Assembly: GCF_001908095.1 (NCBI RefSeq)
Contig: NZ_MKGR01000015.1
Coordinates: forward strand, 1-51,995
DNA: 51,995 nucleotides
Direction of reading: 5' to 3'
Source of the DNA: Xenorhabdus thuongxuanensis
GTDB lineage: Bacteria; Pseudomonadota; Gammaproteobacteria; Enterobacterales; Enterobacteriaceae
Shown: positions 8,096 through 19,905 of the stretch, one piece after another
Layout of the letters: each line of letters opens with the position of its first letter
Numbering within the stretch: position 1 is the stretch's first letter
Notes under the pieces: generated by a model
The model's input: the letters and a program-made list of their open reading frames with translations, nothing else
What the model was told of the DNA's origin: nothing
Databases searched by the model: none
Program-made: the position numbers and the translations under genes

Positions 8096-9457
8096 TTAAA
8101 TATGATGTGTGATTTTCTTCCACTGTACTGAAATTCCTTCGTCATCAGGCAAATTTTGCCCTTCTTTAGTGATGAAAACCCCCAGCGCGGCAATCAGTTT
8201 TTCATTGTAATAGAGCAAAGGTGTTCTCTCCCTAAGCCAAGGTGCAACCCCAAATTCTTGCCACAGTTTTTTACTGTGACGAGAATGTTGCCGTCCCACA
8301 ATGCTAATATTGCCCTGAGCACTATTACCCTGAAAACCAAAACGAATTGTCACTTGCTCATTACTGTTTGGCTTTCTCACTGTAATACCGTTTTCTTTAG
8401 AACAAAACAGCGTTCCCAATCCATCTGGTAACGTCAATTCCTGTTGTAAATCCCATTCAAGAATCGTTCCCGCCAGATTCTGATATTGAGGAAGTAACCA
8501 AAGTTGCTGCCGATAACGACGAATATCATAGTGCCCTAACCTAAAACGCGGCTCTGCATCTTGTCTGGCAAGTGCTACTTCTGACCAAATTCGTTGAAGC
8601 TGCTCGCGTGCCGGCATTTTTACACCACACTGATTGAGCCATCGCCGCAACAACGCATTTCGTTTTGCTTCAGAACTGTTTTCCAAAGGAGGAATAGAGA
8701 TTGAACCTTCCGCGGTAATCAGTGAATCCAAAGATTCTTGCAGCAACTCATCCAACAATTGTTCTTGCTCGCCACACAAGCTGGCACTGCGGGAAACCGC
8801 TTGCGGAAAATGAGGCCAACGCTGGTAGAGTAACGGCATGATATTCAGACGCAGGAAATTACGGTCATAACGATCATCTTGATTACTGTCATCCTCTACC
8901 CATTGTAATTTTTGTGTCTGTGCGTACTCTTCCAATTCTGCACGATTTACATTTAGCAATGGACGAATCAATGTCGTTCCCGCAAATGGCATTCTGGCAG
9001 GCATGGAAGATAATCCCGCCGGACCACTGCCCCGTTTCAGTGCTAATAAAAACGTTTCTGCCTGATCATCAAGATGTTGTGCCGTGATTAAAACTTCATC
9101 CTGCTGTAATTCACATTGGAAAGCGTGATAACGCGCATTCCGAGCCGCAGCTTCAATCCCATTTTGGCGAGTATTAAGCTGGACTTTTTCGGTTCGGAAA
9201 TCCACCTGCCAGTCAGAACAAATCTGACGACAATGTTCGACCCATAAATCCGCCTTTGGGTTTAAGCCATGGTGAATATGGATTGCCCTTAACACCATTC
9301 GTTCACTATTCAATTGATGAGACTGGGTTCGCAAACGAACAAGTAAATGCAACAATACGGTGGAATCCAATCCACCGCTAAATCCGACCAAAATCTTTTT
9401 ATGCTGACCAATTTTCTCTGCCAACGTCATAAGCAAAAGATCATGAATATTTACCAT
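8096..9457 (-). CDS. tilS: tRNA(Ile)-lysidine synthetase
   Basis: TilS ligates lysine to C34 of the CAU-anticodon tRNA-Ile using ATP, so that it reads AUA codons as isoleucine. The protein is 453 aa from this start (E. coli 432). The N-terminal PP-loop ATPase motif SGGLDST lies in KILVGFSGGLDSTVLLHLL, followed by the TilS substrate-binding and C-terminal domains. The frame stays open to a TTG at 9493 that overlaps the upstream gene, but ATG at 9457 (MVNIHDLLL) is the more likely start because it leaves a family-typical N-terminus. The gene lies 32 bases downstream of the EamA gene in the same direction. Confidence 0.93.
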   Translation of the reverse strand: MVNIHDLLLMTLAEKIGQHKKILVGFSGGLDSTVLLHLLVRLRTQSHQLNSERMVLRAIHIHHGLNPKADLWVEHCRQICSDWQVDFRTEKVQLNTRQNGIEAAARNARYHAFQCELQQDEVLITAQHLDDQAETFLLALKRGSGPAGLSSMPARMPFAGTTLIRPLLNVNRAELEEYAQTQKLQWVEDDSNQDDRYDRNFLRLNIMPLLYQRWPHFPQAVSRSASLCGEQEQLLDELLQESLDSLITAEGSISIPPLENSSEAKRNALLRRWLNQCGVKMPAREQLQRIWSEVALARQDAEPRFRLGHYDIRRYRQQLWLLPQYQNLAGTILEWDLQQELTLPDGLGTLFCSKENGITVRKPNSNEQVTIRFGFQGNSAQGNISIVGRQHSRHSKKLWQEFGVAPWLRERTPLLYYNEKLIAALGVFITKEGQNLPDDEGISVQWKKITHHI

Positions 9458-9489
9458 TATGGAGCCAAACCTTTCTTCATTTTGCCTGA

Positions 9490-10407
9490 TCAATCCTCAA
9501 TCAGATCATCCATCAATTCATTTTGTTCGGAAGTCTTTCTTTTAGCACTGATACAGAGTAATCCAGAAATAATAACCAACACTAATCCAATCACATAGGC
9601 AGGGACAAACGCATCACCAAAAAGTAGGATAATCCACATCATCGACAAGACGGGTGATAAAAATAAGATTGAGGCAACCTTATGGGAATCAGGGCCATTC
9701 ATGGCCTTGAACCAAATAATATAAGAGATCCCATTCAGTATGATGCCGTTAAGTAATGTTGGCATCAGTGAATCACCGGTAGGTAAGTTAATGCTGCTGA
9801 AAGCAAATATAAATACCGCAGAGACTAATGTAGAACAGGTGAATACCCAGAATGTACTAATATAGGGATCAATAGCAAACTGCCTCGATAATACCGACAT
9901 TAATGCAAAACAAAATGATCCACTAAATACCAGCAACAATGCCTGCGGATGCTCCACTGCAATCTCGGTAATATTTCCTTTCGTGAAAGTGATCACAACA
10001 GCCATAAAGCCCATTGCAATGCCAATCATTTGCCTGATCGTTAATTTTTCTTTAAACAGGAAAAATGACAATCCAATAATCATTAACGGCCAGCTATATT
10101 GGATTACCAACACAGCAACACCATTTTCAATGGCATAGCCATAATAAAGCAGTAAATAGAAAAAACAATCCAAAGCACCTAAGATCAAAACCTTAAGCAT
10201 AACGGGCCAAGGAATGAATAAAATTCTCTTCCAACTTCTCCCCATCATGAGAGCAACGACAAATACCGCTAAAACAGACAAAATATTTGACCAGAATAAA
10301 TATTGGAAGTGATCCATCTCTTTCTGACCAAAACGCGATATAGAAGGAATAAAGCTCCAGATAAATACGCAAGAAAACGCATAAATAATATATTTATATT
10401 TGGCCAT
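9490..10407 (-). CDS. EamA/DMT-family membrane transporter
   Basis: An inner-membrane protein of about 305 aa, made almost entirely of hydrophobic segments (about ten spans) in two EamA repeats. This layout is typical of drug/metabolite transporters exporting amino acids, metabolites or nucleotides. The substrate cannot be told from sequence. ATG at 10407 is preferred over a TTG four codons upstream. It lies between accA and tilS, where E. coli has ldcC and yaeR, so it is accessory relative to E. coli. It probably shares a transcript with tilS. Confidence 0.85.
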   Translation of the reverse strand: MAKYKYIIYAFSCVFIWSFIPSISRFGQKEMDHFQYLFWSNILSVLAVFVVALMMGRSWKRILFIPWPVMLKVLILGALDCFFYLLLYYGYAIENGVAVLVIQYSWPLMIIGLSFFLFKEKLTIRQMIGIAMGFMAVVITFTKGNITEIAVEHPQALLLVFSGSFCFALMSVLSRQFAIDPYISTFWVFTCSTLVSAVFIFAFSSINLPTGDSLMPTLLNGIILNGISYIIWFKAMNGPDSHKVASILFLSPVLSMMWIILLFGDAFVPAYVIGLVLVIISGLLCISAKRKTSEQNELMDDLIED

Positions 10408-10531
10408 AGAAAAACTCAACTTATTATTTTAAAGCCTAGCCCACAAGGCACCCACTCCATCCCAACATCATCAGGTATAATAATATTAGATTATATATGC
10501 CATGATGATTTCGCCCTTACAAACAGCAAAA

Positions 10532-10577
10532 CAGGTGGAAATACCAGAGAGTTATCACTCCTCAGTATTTCCACCTG
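10532..10577 (-). terminator. Terminator after accA
   Basis: A perfect 13-bp inverted repeat, CAGGTGGAAATAC at 10532-10544 and GTATTTCCACCTG at 10565-10577, is followed on the minus strand by TTTTGCTGTTTG. It lies 46 bases past the accA stop codon and fits as the end of the long rpsB-to-accA transcription direction. Confidence 0.8.
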
Positions 10578-10622
10578 ATAAATACCTTCCACCCGCGATT
10601 AGCGATTAGAAATTTTCAGATC

Positions 10623-11582
10623 TTAGCAATAACCGTACTGCATTAAACGCTCATAACGACGGTTGACTAATTCTTCACTGTCCAGCTCACTCAATTCAGA
10701 AAGATCAGCTAACAATTGAGTTTTCAATGTTTCAGCAATTTCTTCATAGTGACGGTGCGCACCACCCAATGGCTCAGGAATAACAGTATCGATCAGATTC
10801 AATTCTTTCAGACGTGGGGCTGTATTCCCCATTGCTTCGGCTGCCAATGGTGCTTTTTCAGCGCTTTTCCACAAAATAGAAGCACACCCTTCAGGAGATA
10901 TAGTAGAGAAGGTACTGTATTGCAACATGTTGACTTTATCACCAACACTAAGAGCCAACGCTCCACCAGAACCCCCTTCGCCAATCACTGTACAGATGAT
11001 AGGTACAGAAAGATGAGACATTTCACGCAAGTTACGTGCAATAGCTTCTGACTGACCACGCTCTTCTGCGCCTACCCCAGGATATGCACCAGGAGTATCA
11101 ATGAAAGTAATGATTGGCAATTTGAAACGTTCGGCTGTTTCCATCAATCTTAACGCTTTGCGATAACCTTCCGGTGATGGCATACCAAAATTGCGGCGGA
11201 TTTTTTCTTTGGTTTCACGCCCTTTCTGGTGACCTATCACCATAACAGGACGACCATCAATACGTGCTAACCCGCCCACAATGGCCTTGTCATCGGCATA
11301 GGCACGATCACCCGCTAACTCTTCAAAGTTAGTAAATATGCGCTGAATATAATCCAATGTATAAGGGCGCAGTGGATGACGTGATAGCTGGGAAATTTGC
11401 CATGCCCCTAAATCAGAGAAAATTTTGCGAGTCAGCTCCAGGCTTTTTTCCCGCAGACGCTGCACTTCTTCATCCAGATTGATATCTAGCTTTTCATCTT
11501 GACGGCTAACTGCGGTAAGCGAATCAATTTTCGCTTCCAGCTCGGCAATCGGCTGTTCAAAATCCAGAAAATTCAGACTCAT
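10623..11582 (-). CDS. accA: Acetyl-CoA carboxylase carboxyltransferase subunit alpha
   Basis: With AccD it forms the carboxyltransferase that moves CO2 from biotin-BCCP to acetyl-CoA, making malonyl-CoA for fatty-acid synthesis. At 319 aa it equals E. coli AccA. The acyl-CoA carboxyltransferase core is visible ([31 protein letters not shown]), with an N-terminal helical region. It starts 12 bases after dnaE, the same coupling as in E. coli. Confidence 0.98.
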   Translation of the reverse strand: MSLNFLDFEQPIAELEAKIDSLTAVSRQDEKLDINLDEEVQRLREKSLELTRKIFSDLGAWQISQLSRHPLRPYTLDYIQRIFTNFEELAGDRAYADDKAIVGGLARIDGRPVMVIGHQKGRETKEKIRRNFGMPSPEGYRKALRLMETAERFKLPIITFIDTPGAYPGVGAEERGQSEAIARNLREMSHLSVPIICTVIGEGGSGGALALSVGDKVNMLQYSTFSTISPEGCASILWKSAEKAPLAAEAMGNTAPRLKELNLIDTVIPEPLGGAHRHYEEIAETLKTQLLADLSELSELDSEELVNRRYERLMQYGYC

Positions 11583-11594
11583 AATGTTCCTATT

Positions 11595-14500
11595 CTAGTC
11601 AAATTCTAATTCTACCTGCTCATTACCCAGCAGAGTTCGCAGATCGGTCAAAAGGGTGTCTGTTGGCGTTACCCGCCATGTCGCCCCGAATCGTAAACGG
11701 GCGCGGGCATCTACCCGCTGGTAATAAAGATGAACCGGTATTGTACCTGAGCGGTGTGGCTCCAATGCACCACGAAGACGGCTCAATAATTGTTCATCAA
11801 TTTGCCTGTCTGATAATGAGATAGCAAGCCCACGTGCAAATTTTTCACGTGCCTCACTGATATCCATTAATTCACGAACTGTCATTTTAAGTCCACCGCT
11901 GAAGTCATCAAAGCTGACTTGTCCGGTAGCAATCAAAATTTTGTCCTGTTCCAATAAATGCTGATACCTTTCCAACGCATCAGAAAACAGCATAATCTCC
12001 AGACGTCCTGAACGATCATCTAATGTACTGATACCAATCCGGTTGCCCCGTTTGGTCGTCACTATTTTCGAAGCTAATACCAAACCTACCACAGTTGTTA
12101 CCTGACCACGAGGTGTCGGGTTCACATCTTTTAGACGTAATCCATTGGTATATCGTTCAATCTCTTTCAAATAACCTGTGATTGGATGTCCAGTTAAATA
12201 CAAGCCCAGCGTTTCCCGCTCACCATCCAATACCACCTGATCTGGCCATTTGGGAGTGCTGGCATATGAACGCTCAACTTGTTCTGGTTCTTCGGCCAAT
12301 ACACCAAACATATCTGTTTGACCCGTGGCTTCAGCTTTGGCATGTTGGTCCGCTGCTTTCAGTGCCCCTTCCAGGGACGACATCAGTGCCGCACGATGTG
12401 GCCCCAACCGATCAAAAGCACCGGACATGATCAGTTTTTCCATCACACGCCGATTTATTTTTTTGATATCAACACGTGCACACAGGTCAAATAGCTCCTT
12501 GAAATGCCCCTCTTTCTGTCGGGCTTCAATAATCGCTTCAATCGGGCCTTCACCCACACCTTTAATCGCACCAATGCCGTAAACAATTTCTCCATCATCA
12601 TTGACATGGAAATGGTACAAGCCGCTATTGATATCAGGAGGAAGAACTTTCAGCCCCATGCGCCAACACTCATCCACCAACCCAACAACTTTTTCAGTGT
12701 TATCCATATCCGCTGTCATCACAGCAGCCATAAATTCTGCCGGATAGTGCGCTTTCAACCATAATGTTTGGTAAGAAACTAGCGCATAAGCTGCGGAGTG
12801 AGATTTGTTAAAGCCATAACCCGCGAATTTCTCCACTAAATCGAAGATTTTCATGGCGAGCGTACCATCAACGCCCTGTTTTACCGCTCCCTCTTCAAAT
12901 ACTGATCGCTGTTTAGCCATCTCCTCTGGTTTTTTCTTACCCATTGCACGGCGCAACATATCTGCCCCGCCAAGGGTATAACCGGCCAAAACCTGCGCAA
13001 TCTGCATCACCTGTTCCTGATACAGAATGATACCGTAAGTTGGCTCCAATACAGGTTTTAAGGATTCGTGCTGCCATTCAACATCAGGATAGGAGAGCTC
13101 TTCCCGTCCATGTTTACGGTCGATAAAGTTATCGACCATGCCTGATTGCAATGGCCCGGGACGGAACAGTGCCACCAATGCGATCATGTCTTCAAAACAG
13201 TCAGGGCGCAGACGTTTGATTAAGTCCTTCATTCCACGGGATTCAAGCTGGAACACGGCCGTGGTTTCAGAACGTTGCAGCATATCGAAACTTTTCTGAT
13301 CATCCAGCGGAATAGCTGCGATATCAATCGGTTCCAGCCCTTTCCTGGCACGACGTGCATTCACCATCTCAAGTGCCCAGTTGATGATGGTCAATGTTCT
13401 CAAACCCAGAAAGTCAAACTTAACTAGGCCTGCATATTCCACATCGTTTTTGTCAAACTGGGTGACTGGGTTTTGCCCTTCAGGATCACAGTAAATCGGT
13501 GCAAAATCAGTAATTTTGGTTGGTGCAATAACAACACCACCAGCATGTTTACCTGCGTTACGAGTGACACCTTCCAGTTTGCGCGCCATGTCTATCAGCG
13601 CTTTAACCTCTTCATCTGCATCGTAAATTTCAGGTAGCTGTGGCTCGGCGGCAAACGCTTTTTCCAGCGTCATACCCGGATCAGAAGGCACCAGTTTGGA
13701 TATTCGATCCACAAACCCATAAGGGTGCCCAAGTACACGCCCAACATCGCGGATAACCGCTTTCGCCGCCATCGTACCAAAAGTAATGATCTGCGATACC
13801 GCATCTCGTCCGTACATATCTGCAACGTGATCGATAACCTGATCACGTTTTTCCATACAGAAATCAATGTCAAAATCTGGCATGGAAATACGTTCAGGGT
13901 TAAGGAAACGTTCAAACAGCAGATCAAATTCCAACGGATCGAGGTCGGTAATTTTTAACGCATAAGCCACAAGGGAGCCGGCACCAGAGCCTCGTCCTGG
14001 ACCAACGGGAACACCGTTGTCTTTCGACCACTTGATAAATTCCATTACGATCAGGAAGTAGCCAGGGAATCCCATTTGGTTGATAACGTTCAGCTCAACG
14101 TCAAGACGTTCATCATATTCAGGGCGTTTTTGTGCCCTAACTTCCGCATCGGGATAAAGAAACTCCAGACGTTCTTCCAACCCTTGCTTAGATTTTTCAA
14201 TGAGAAAATCTTCAGTACTCATTTCGCCCGTTGGAAACTGTGGCAGGAAATATTCACCAAGACGGATTGTAACATTACAGCGTTTAGCAATTTCGACGCT
14301 ATTTTGTAGTGCTTCAGGAATGTCTGAAAAAAGCTCGCACATCTCCTGCTCACTGCGTAGATATTGCTGAGGGCTGTAATTTTTAGGACGTTTCGGATCA
14401 GACAGTGTATAACCATCATGGATAGCAACCCGAATCTCGTGGGCTTCGAAGTCCTCGCTTTCAAGAAAACAAACGTCATTGGTTGCCACGACGGGAAGAT

Positions 14501-15077
14501 TTTTTTCTGACGCCAGCGCCACAGCTGCATGAAGATAGTTTTCTTCATCCTGACGTCCGGTACGGATCAACTCAAGGTAATAACTGTCAGGAAAATGTTC
14601 CTGATAAAAATCAAGGCATTGATCCACCATCACACGATTGCCACGCAGCAGGAATTTACCCACTTCGCCCATGCGCCCACCCGACAGTAGGATCAACCCT
14701 GTTTTGTATTTGACCAGCCATTCCCGCTTGATAGTGGGGCCAATTGCACTATAACCTTTTTGGTAAGCCTCAGAGATCAACAAAGTCAGATTTTGGTAAC
14801 CTTCATTATTACGGGCAAGGATCGTCAGATGGGCATATTCATCCCCCAACAAATCACTTTCCACATAAAAATCCGCACCAATAATTGGCTTGATACCAGC
14901 ACCGTGGGCACTGCCATAGAACTTCACCAATCCACACAAGTTGGTAAAATCCGTGATCGCAAAGGCTGGCATTCCCAATTTGGCGATTTTTTTCACCAAT
15001 GGGCTGGTCTTAGCCAAGCCATCAATCATTGAATAATCACTGTGAACACGTAAGTGTACAAAACGTGGTTCTGTCAT
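11595..15077 (-). CDS. dnaE: DNA polymerase III subunit alpha
   Basis: Catalytic subunit of the replicative polymerase, 1160 aa, identical in length to E. coli. In order: the PHP domain ([13 protein letters not shown] at the N-terminus); the C-family polymerase core with catalytic aspartates in MPDFDIDFC (about residues 400-405); the helix-hairpin-helix region; the OB-fold; and the C-terminal tau-binding region. It lies between rnhB and accA in the conserved order lpxB-rnhB-dnaE-accA. No frameshift or gap is seen. Confidence 0.98.
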   Translation of the reverse strand: MTEPRFVHLRVHSDYSMIDGLAKTSPLVKKIAKLGMPAFAITDFTNLCGLVKFYGSAHGAGIKPIIGADFYVESDLLGDEYAHLTILARNNEGYQNLTLLISEAYQKGYSAIGPTIKREWLVKYKTGLILLSGGRMGEVGKFLLRGNRVMVDQCLDFYQEHFPDSYYLELIRTGRQDEENYLHAAVALASEKNLPVVATNDVCFLESEDFEAHEIRVAIHDGYTLSDPKRPKNYSPQQYLRSEQEMCELFSDIPEALQNSVEIAKRCNVTIRLGEYFLPQFPTGEMSTEDFLIEKSKQGLEERLEFLYPDAEVRAQKRPEYDERLDVELNVINQMGFPGYFLIVMEFIKWSKDNGVPVGPGRGSGAGSLVAYALKITDLDPLEFDLLFERFLNPERISMPDFDIDFCMEKRDQVIDHVADMYGRDAVSQIITFGTMAAKAVIRDVGRVLGHPYGFVDRISKLVPSDPGMTLEKAFAAEPQLPEIYDADEEVKALIDMARKLEGVTRNAGKHAGGVVIAPTKITDFAPIYCDPEGQNPVTQFDKNDVEYAGLVKFDFLGLRTLTIINWALEMVNARRARKGLEPIDIAAIPLDDQKSFDMLQRSETTAVFQLESRGMKDLIKRLRPDCFEDMIALVALFRPGPLQSGMVDNFIDRKHGREELSYPDVEWQHESLKPVLEPTYGIILYQEQVMQIAQVLAGYTLGGADMLRRAMGKKKPEEMAKQRSVFEEGAVKQGVDGTLAMKIFDLVEKFAGYGFNKSHSAAYALVSYQTLWLKAHYPAEFMAAVMTADMDNTEKVVGLVDECWRMGLKVLPPDINSGLYHFHVNDDGEIVYGIGAIKGVGEGPIEAIIEARQKEGHFKELFDLCARVDIKKINRRVMEKLIMSGAFDRLGPHRAALMSSLEGALKAADQHAKAEATGQTDMFGVLAEEPEQVERSYASTPKWPDQVVLDGERETLGLYLTGHPITGYLKEIERYTNGLRLKDVNPTPRGQVTTVVGLVLASKIVTTKRGNRIGISTLDDRSGRLEIMLFSDALERYQHLLEQDKILIATGQVSFDDFSGGLKMTVRELMDISEAREKFARGLAISLSDRQIDEQLLSRLRGALEPHRSGTIPVHLYYQRVDARARLRFGATWRVTPTDTLLTDLRTLLGNEQVELEFD

Positions 15078-15104
15078 AATCTGTCCAGATACTTATCCCA
15101 GATT

Positions 15105-15698
15105 TTATCCAAGACCTAACGCCCGTTTAACTGGCGCAAAACTCTTACGATGATGCTCCGTAGCGCCCAAAGAAGCCAATTTTTCCAAATGAAGAGCTGT
15201 AGGATAACCTTTGTGTTTCGCAAATCCGTAGTCAGGGAACTGTTTACCCAGTTCTGCCATTTCCCTGTCACGTGTTACTTTGGCAAGAATAGAAGCAGCG
15301 CTTATTTCTGCAACCAGGCTATCGCCCTTGACGACAGCTTGAGCTGGCATGGCTAATGCCGGACATCGATTGCCATCAATCAAAACATAATCCGGTATGA
15401 GCGCCAATCCCTGAACAGCCCTTTGCATAGCCAGCATTGTGGCATGGAGGATGTTAAGCTGATCGATCTCTTCCGGCTCTGCACGACCAAGGCTCCAACA
15501 CAAGGCTTTCTCTTTTATTTCCCAATACAGCACTTCACGGCGTTTTTCCGTGAGTTTTTTCGAATCCATCAAGCCTGCAATGGGTTTAGACGGATCAAGA
15601 ATAACCGCCGCAGTCACTACAGCCCCTACCAATGGGCCACGCCCAACTTCATCAACACCGGCAATCAAATTCGCCTGTGGATAAATAAAATCCATCAT
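15105..15698 (-). CDS. rnhB: Ribonuclease HII
   Basis: RNase HII cleaves RNA in RNA-DNA hybrids and starts removal of single ribonucleotides from DNA. The protein is 197 aa (E. coli 198). The N-terminal signature [13 protein letters not shown] holds the metal-binding Asp-Glu pair, and further acidic residues lie in LMDSKKLT and LIDGNRCP. The start overlaps the lpxB stop in an ATGA arrangement, implying translational coupling. Confidence 0.97.
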   Translation of the reverse strand: MMDFIYPQANLIAGVDEVGRGPLVGAVVTAAVILDPSKPIAGLMDSKKLTEKRREVLYWEIKEKALCWSLGRAEPEEIDQLNILHATMLAMQRAVQGLALIPDYVLIDGNRCPALAMPAQAVVKGDSLVAEISAASILAKVTRDREMAELGKQFPDYGFAKHKGYPTALHLEKLASLGATEHHRKSFAPVKRALGLG

Positions 15699-16879
15699 CT
15701 TCTCGCTAATTCCAAAACGGCTTGCGCAGCCTTTTCATCGGCATCGCAGCGAATGCTTTCATGCAAATGCAAGAACGTTTGTTTCAACGCTTCCACATCA
15801 GCACCACCTTGCAAAAGAGGCAACAATGCCTCTGATAACGCCTGTGGTTCACATTCATCCTGTAGTAATTCTTTGACTAATTCTTTGCCTGCCAGCAAGT
15901 TAGGCAAGGAAACATAGGGTGTCTTCACCAGGCGTTTTGCCAGCCAGAATGTAAAAGGGTTCATTCTATAGCCCACCACCATTGGGCATTTGGCCAGCAT
16001 ACATTCCAATGCAGCCGTACCGGATGCAAGTAAAGTAGCATCACTGGCAATCATGGCTTCACGAGCGTTACCATCCAATAAATGGAGCAACAAATCTGGT
16101 GCTATCTCGTTTTTAATGCGCTGAAATTGTTCACGCCGTTTGGCATTAACCAAAGGAACCAATACATGCAAGTCGGGAAATTTTTCCCGCAATAGTTGTG
16201 CGGTTTTTAAGAAGTCAGTACTTAGCATCTCTACTTCAGCATGACGACTACCAGGCAATATTGCCAGGCAATGAGCAGCTAATGGAATATTCAAAATTTT
16301 TCTGGCGGTTGCTTTATCGGTTTGCAAAGGCATCGCATCTGCCATTGTGTGCCCAATAAATCGACATGGAACGTTAAATCGATCATAAAAGGCTTTTTCG
16401 AAAGGTAAAAATGCTAATACCAAATCCGTTGCCTGACCAATTTTAAACACACGTTTCTGACGCCAGGCCCATACCGATGGGCTAACATAATGGATCGTTT
16501 TGATTCCCTGCTGTTTAAGCCTGCCTTCCAGAGTAATGTTAAAGTCAGGCGCATCAATGCCAATAAACACATCAGGCTTCAACGCAGTAAAACGTGCGGT
16601 TAAGTCTTTGCGTATTTTCAGCAAACGGGGCAAACGTCCCAGAACTTCAACGATCCCCATTACTGCCAGTTCTTCCATCTCATACCAGGCTTCACAACCT
16701 TCTGCCTGCATAAGAGGGCCAGCAACACCCACAAAGCGGGCGTGCGGAATTTTTGCTTTCAATGCACGAATCAACCCTGCTCCAAGGATATCACCGGATG
16801 TTTCTCCGGCGACTAAACCAATTGTCAGCGGGCGCTGATTATCAACAGAAGAAAAGGTAGTCAAAGGAGTATCCTTCAT
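15695..16879 (-). CDS. lpxB: Lipid-A-disaccharide synthase
   Basis: GT19-family glycosyltransferase that joins UDP-diacylglucosamine and lipid X to form the lipid A disaccharide at the inner membrane. The protein is 394 aa (E. coli 382). Family motifs [38 protein letters not shown] and [11 protein letters not shown] are all present. The extra length is an N-terminal extension of about 12 residues before the conserved [11 protein letters not shown]. It overlaps rnhB by 4 bases and follows lpxA by 7 bases. Confidence 0.97.
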   Translation of the reverse strand: MKDTPLTTFSSVDNQRPLTIGLVAGETSGDILGAGLIRALKAKIPHARFVGVAGPLMQAEGCEAWYEMEELAVMGIVEVLGRLPRLLKIRKDLTARFTALKPDVFIGIDAPDFNITLEGRLKQQGIKTIHYVSPSVWAWRQKRVFKIGQATDLVLAFLPFEKAFYDRFNVPCRFIGHTMADAMPLQTDKATARKILNIPLAAHCLAILPGSRHAEVEMLSTDFLKTAQLLREKFPDLHVLVPLVNAKRREQFQRIKNEIAPDLLLHLLDGNAREAMIASDATLLASGTAALECMLAKCPMVVGYRMNPFTFWLAKRLVKTPYVSLPNLLAGKELVKELLQDECEPQALSEALLPLLQGGADVEALKQTFLHLHESIRCDADEKAAQAVLELARR

Positions 16880-16886
16880 CTACTTA

Positions 16887-17684
16887 TTAACGAATGATGC
16901 CACGGCTGGATTTTGCGGAATGTTCCAGAAAATCACTGAATACTTTTACATGCGGGTTGTTTTCCGCTTGTAGATCAATTTCTTGTCTGGCTTCTTCCAA
17001 TGTTTTTCCGCTGCGATAAAGCATCTTATAGGCATTACGGATAGCATGCAGTGATTCTTTGTCAAACCCACGACGCTTCAAACCTTCGATATTCAATCCG
17101 AAAGGTGTTGCATGGTTTCCCTGTGCAATGATGTAAGGAGGAACATCCTGGGCAACGCCAGAACAACCACCAACCATCACGTGGGAACCAATTTGACAGA
17201 ATTGATGCACAGCCGTCATTCCACCAATAATGACGTAATCACCCAGAATAACATGCCCGCCTAATGTACCATTGTTCGCAATGATACAACGATCACCAAC
17301 GATGCAATCATGGGCAATATGGGCGTTGATCATCAACAGATTGTCACTACCAACTTTAGTCACGCCCCCACCCTGAACAGTGCCTCTGTGGATAGAAACA
17401 CTTTCACGGATACGATTACGGTCACCAATTTCAACGCGGGTGGGTTCACCTTGATATTTGAGATCCTGATTGACCTCACCGATAGAAGCAAATTGATAAA
17501 TTTGGTTATCGCGGCCAATCTTGGTTATGCCATTAACCACAACATGGGATTTCAATTCAGTCCCTTCACCAATCTCAACTTGGGCACCGATATAACAAAA
17601 TGGGCCAATGCGAACATTGGCACCAATAACAGCACCCTCTTCAACAATGGAAGAGGGGTGAATAACAGCAGTCTGATCAATCAT
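16887..17684 (-). CDS. lpxA: UDP-N-acetylglucosamine O-acyltransferase
   Basis: LpxA makes the first, reversible step of lipid A synthesis, transferring R-3-hydroxymyristoyl from ACP to UDP-GlcNAc. The protein is 265 aa (E. coli 262). The left-handed beta-helix hexapeptide repeats cover residues ~5-185, the catalytic His lies in INAHIAHDC, and a C-terminal helical domain follows. It lies 3 bases after fabZ in the lpxD-fabZ-lpxA-lpxB cluster. Confidence 0.97.
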   Translation of the reverse strand: MIDQTAVIHPSSIVEEGAVIGANVRIGPFCYIGAQVEIGEGTELKSHVVVNGITKIGRDNQIYQFASIGEVNQDLKYQGEPTRVEIGDRNRIRESVSIHRGTVQGGGVTKVGSDNLLMINAHIAHDCIVGDRCIIANNGTLGGHVILGDYVIIGGMTAVHQFCQIGSHVMVGGCSGVAQDVPPYIIAQGNHATPFGLNIEGLKRRGFDKESLHAIRNAYKMLYRSGKTLEEARQEIDLQAENNPHVKVFSDFLEHSAKSSRGIIR

Positions 17685-17687
17685 GGA

Positions 17688-18140
17688 TTAAGCCTCACGA
17701 CGGCGAGCACACATCATTTCAGCTTCGCAAGCCACTTCTCCATCGACTTTCGCTACGCCTCTGAAACGCGCAACTCCGCGACGTTCTTTAATAAATTCGA
17801 CTTCCATGACCATTTGATCACCAGGCAGAACCGGACGCTTGAAGCGGGCGCCATCAATCGCTGCAAAGTAATACAATTCACCTGGCTCCAGTGATCCAAC
17901 ACTTTTGAACGCCAGAATGCCGGTAGCTTGAGCCATTGCTTCGAGGATCAAGACACCAGGAAAAATAGGCTTACCGGGGAAATGCCCCTGAAAGAATGGT
18001 TCATTAAATGATACATTCTTGACTGCGCGCAAAAATTTACCTTCCTCAAAATCTAAGACGCGGTCTACCAACAAAAATGGGTAGCGGTGAGGCAGTAAAT
18101 TTAAAATCTCTTCAATTTGCAGAGTATGATTATCACTCAT
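17688..18140 (-). CDS. fabZ: 3-hydroxyacyl-[acyl-carrier-protein] dehydratase FabZ
   Basis: FabZ dehydrates 3-hydroxyacyl-ACP in fatty-acid elongation and competes with LpxA and LpxD for hydroxymyristoyl-ACP, balancing phospholipid against LPS. The protein is 150 aa (E. coli 151). The hotdog-fold catalytic His is in [15 protein letters not shown] and the catalytic Glu in [11 protein letters not shown]. It is 162 bases downstream of lpxD, an unusually large gap for this operon, with a stem-loop in it. Confidence 0.97.
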   Translation of the reverse strand: MSDNHTLQIEEILNLLPHRYPFLLVDRVLDFEEGKFLRAVKNVSFNEPFFQGHFPGKPIFPGVLILEAMAQATGILAFKSVGSLEPGELYYFAAIDGARFKRPVLPGDQMVMEVEFIKERRGVARFRGVAKVDGEVACEAEMMCARRREA

Positions 18141-18184
18141 CTAAATACTCTTCCTGTCATATAAGAATCATAATATTAACGACA

Positions 18185-18226
18185 CGGCCTGCGTTAACTC
18201 CAAATTCAGAGTTATCAGGCAGGCCG
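18185..18226 (-). other. Stem-loop in the lpxD-fabZ gap
   Basis: CGGCCTGC at 18185-18192 pairs perfectly with GCAGGCCG at 18219-18226. An inner 8-bp stem (18193-18200 with 18209-18216, one mismatch) encloses an 8-base loop, with a two-base bulge between the stems. No T-run follows on the minus strand, so it is not a canonical terminator. It may be an mRNA-processing or stabilising structure, or an attenuator. Confidence 0.55.
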
Positions 18227-18302
18227 CAAAAATCAAAAGCACAACCAAAAATGCTAACTAAAAACGTTTAATCAAAAATGTCGATCCAAGATGCGGGTAT
18301 GA

Positions 18303-19331
18303 TTACTCGTTTTCACCTTTCAGTTGGCGTTCAACTGACTTCAAGCGCTTATTCATCTCATTGATGTTCATGACTAAAGCGGCAGTCTTGCGCCAAACTT
18401 TGTTCGGTTGTGACGGGAATCCCGACGAGTATACGCCAGGCTCTGTAATTGGACGTATCACCATGCTCATACCCGTCACGGTCACTTTGTCACAGATTTC
18501 CATGTGTCCATTGATGACACTGGCTCCACCAATCATACAGTAACGGCCAATTTTCAAACTGCCCGCCATAATGACTCCGCCAGCCACTGCTGTGTTGTCT
18601 CCAATTGTCACGTTGTGGGCAATCTGACATTGATTGTCTATGATAACACCATTACCGATGACTGTGTTATCCAATGCGCCGCGATCAATTGTCGTGCAAG
18701 CACCGATTTCAACGCGATCTCCGATGATCACTGTGCCTAACTGTGGAATTTTAACCCAATTTCCACGCTCATTGGCATAACCAAAACCATCAGAACCTAT
18801 AACAGTCCCCGATTGGATCAAACACAACTCACCAATTTCAACATTATGGTATATCGATACATTGGCCCAAAGACGGGTTCCTGCACCAATCTGCGCATTT
18901 TTTCCAATAAAACAACCTGCACCAACGATAGCATTATCACCAAGCATAACGCCGGATTCGATAACTGCATTTGCACCCACCGCCACATTTTTGCCCAGTA
19001 CCGCCTCAGGGGAGATAACTGCTGATGGGTGGATATCCTGTGCAGGTTTCGGGGTTGTATCCATAATTTGCGCCATGCGTGCATAGGCAAGGTAAGGATC
19101 ATTAACAACCAATGCAGCAACCTTGCAGTGAGGGAGATCTGCTTCGCGCAGTACAACAGCCGCAGCCTGACAGGTAGCAAGTTTGTCAGTATAACGACTG
19201 TCAGATAAAAATGTAATTTGCTCGTTATTTGCTGAATACATCGGTGCAATACCGGTGATGACGATATCGCCATCACCGCGCAATTGCGCATTCAACTGCT
19301 GAGCGAGATCAGCCAATCGAATTGAAACCAT
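18303..19331 (-). CDS. lpxD: UDP-3-O-(3-hydroxymyristoyl)glucosamine N-acyltransferase
   Basis: LpxD adds the N-linked hydroxyacyl chain in the third step of lipid A synthesis. The protein is 342 aa (E. coli 341). An N-terminal uridine-binding domain is followed by left-handed beta-helix hexapeptide repeats (about residues 100-290), with the catalytic His in [14 protein letters not shown], and a C-terminal helix. It follows skp by only 4 bases. Confidence 0.97.
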   Translation of the reverse strand: MVSIRLADLAQQLNAQLRGDGDIVITGIAPMYSANNEQITFLSDSRYTDKLATCQAAAVVLREADLPHCKVAALVVNDPYLAYARMAQIMDTTPKPAQDIHPSAVISPEAVLGKNVAVGANAVIESGVMLGDNAIVGAGCFIGKNAQIGAGTRLWANVSIYHNVEIGELCLIQSGTVIGSDGFGYANERGNWVKIPQLGTVIIGDRVEIGACTTIDRGALDNTVIGNGVIIDNQCQIAHNVTIGDNTAVAGGVIMAGSLKIGRYCMIGGASVINGHMEICDKVTVTGMSMVIRPITEPGVYSSGFPSQPNKVWRKTAALVMNINEMNKRLKSVERQLKGENE

Positions 19332-19335
19332 CTAC

Positions 19336-19833
19336 TTACTTAACCTGTTTCAGTACTTCTGCAGTAATATCTTTACCAGACGCAGAATACACTGCGGTAC
19401 TCGCATCCAGAACAAGATCGTAACCTTCTTTGCCTGCAACCACTTTAACTGCATCTTGAATACGGTTCAGAATTTTATTGCGTTCTTCCATCTGACGATG
19501 GCGGTTGTCGTTTTCAAAACTTTGTGCTTTCTGAGCAAAGTCATCACGTTTCGCCATCACTTCTTTTTCCAATTTTTCGCGTTCACTGGCTTTCATGGTT
19601 GAGCCATCACGCTGTAATTTTTGGATTTTAGTTTGCAAATCAGATTCCATACTCTGCAATTCGGTTGCGCGGCCTTTAAACTCATTTTCCAATTGTTTTG
19701 CCACAGCTTCGCGGGCAGGTAACTGTTGGAAAACTTCAGCAACGTTCACTAAAGCAATTTTATCTGCCGCCTGTACACCCGCAGAGAACGCTAACGCTAG
19801 ACCCAAACTTGCTGCACACAATATTTTCTTCAC
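19336..19833 (-). CDS. skp: Periplasmic chaperone Skp (OmpH)
   Basis: Skp is a trimeric periplasmic chaperone that holds unfolded outer-membrane proteins on their way to BamA. The protein is 165 aa (E. coli 161). A Sec signal peptide ends at GVQA-ADK, and the Lys/Arg/Glu-rich coiled-coil tentacles span residues ~45-125. It lies between bamA (upstream, 72 bases) and lpxD, the standard order. Confidence 0.96.
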   Translation of the reverse strand: MKKILCAASLGLALAFSAGVQAADKIALVNVAEVFQQLPAREAVAKQLENEFKGRATELQSMESDLQTKIQKLQRDGSTMKASEREKLEKEVMAKRDDFAQKAQSFENDNRHRQMEERNKILNRIQDAVKVVAGKEGYDLVLDASTAVYSASGKDITAEVLKQVK

Positions 19834-19905
19834 TATAAACTCCTTTGACCTACGCTATTTTTACATATTAATAATAGGGCGATTTTTACCAAAAATGATT
19901 AATAA

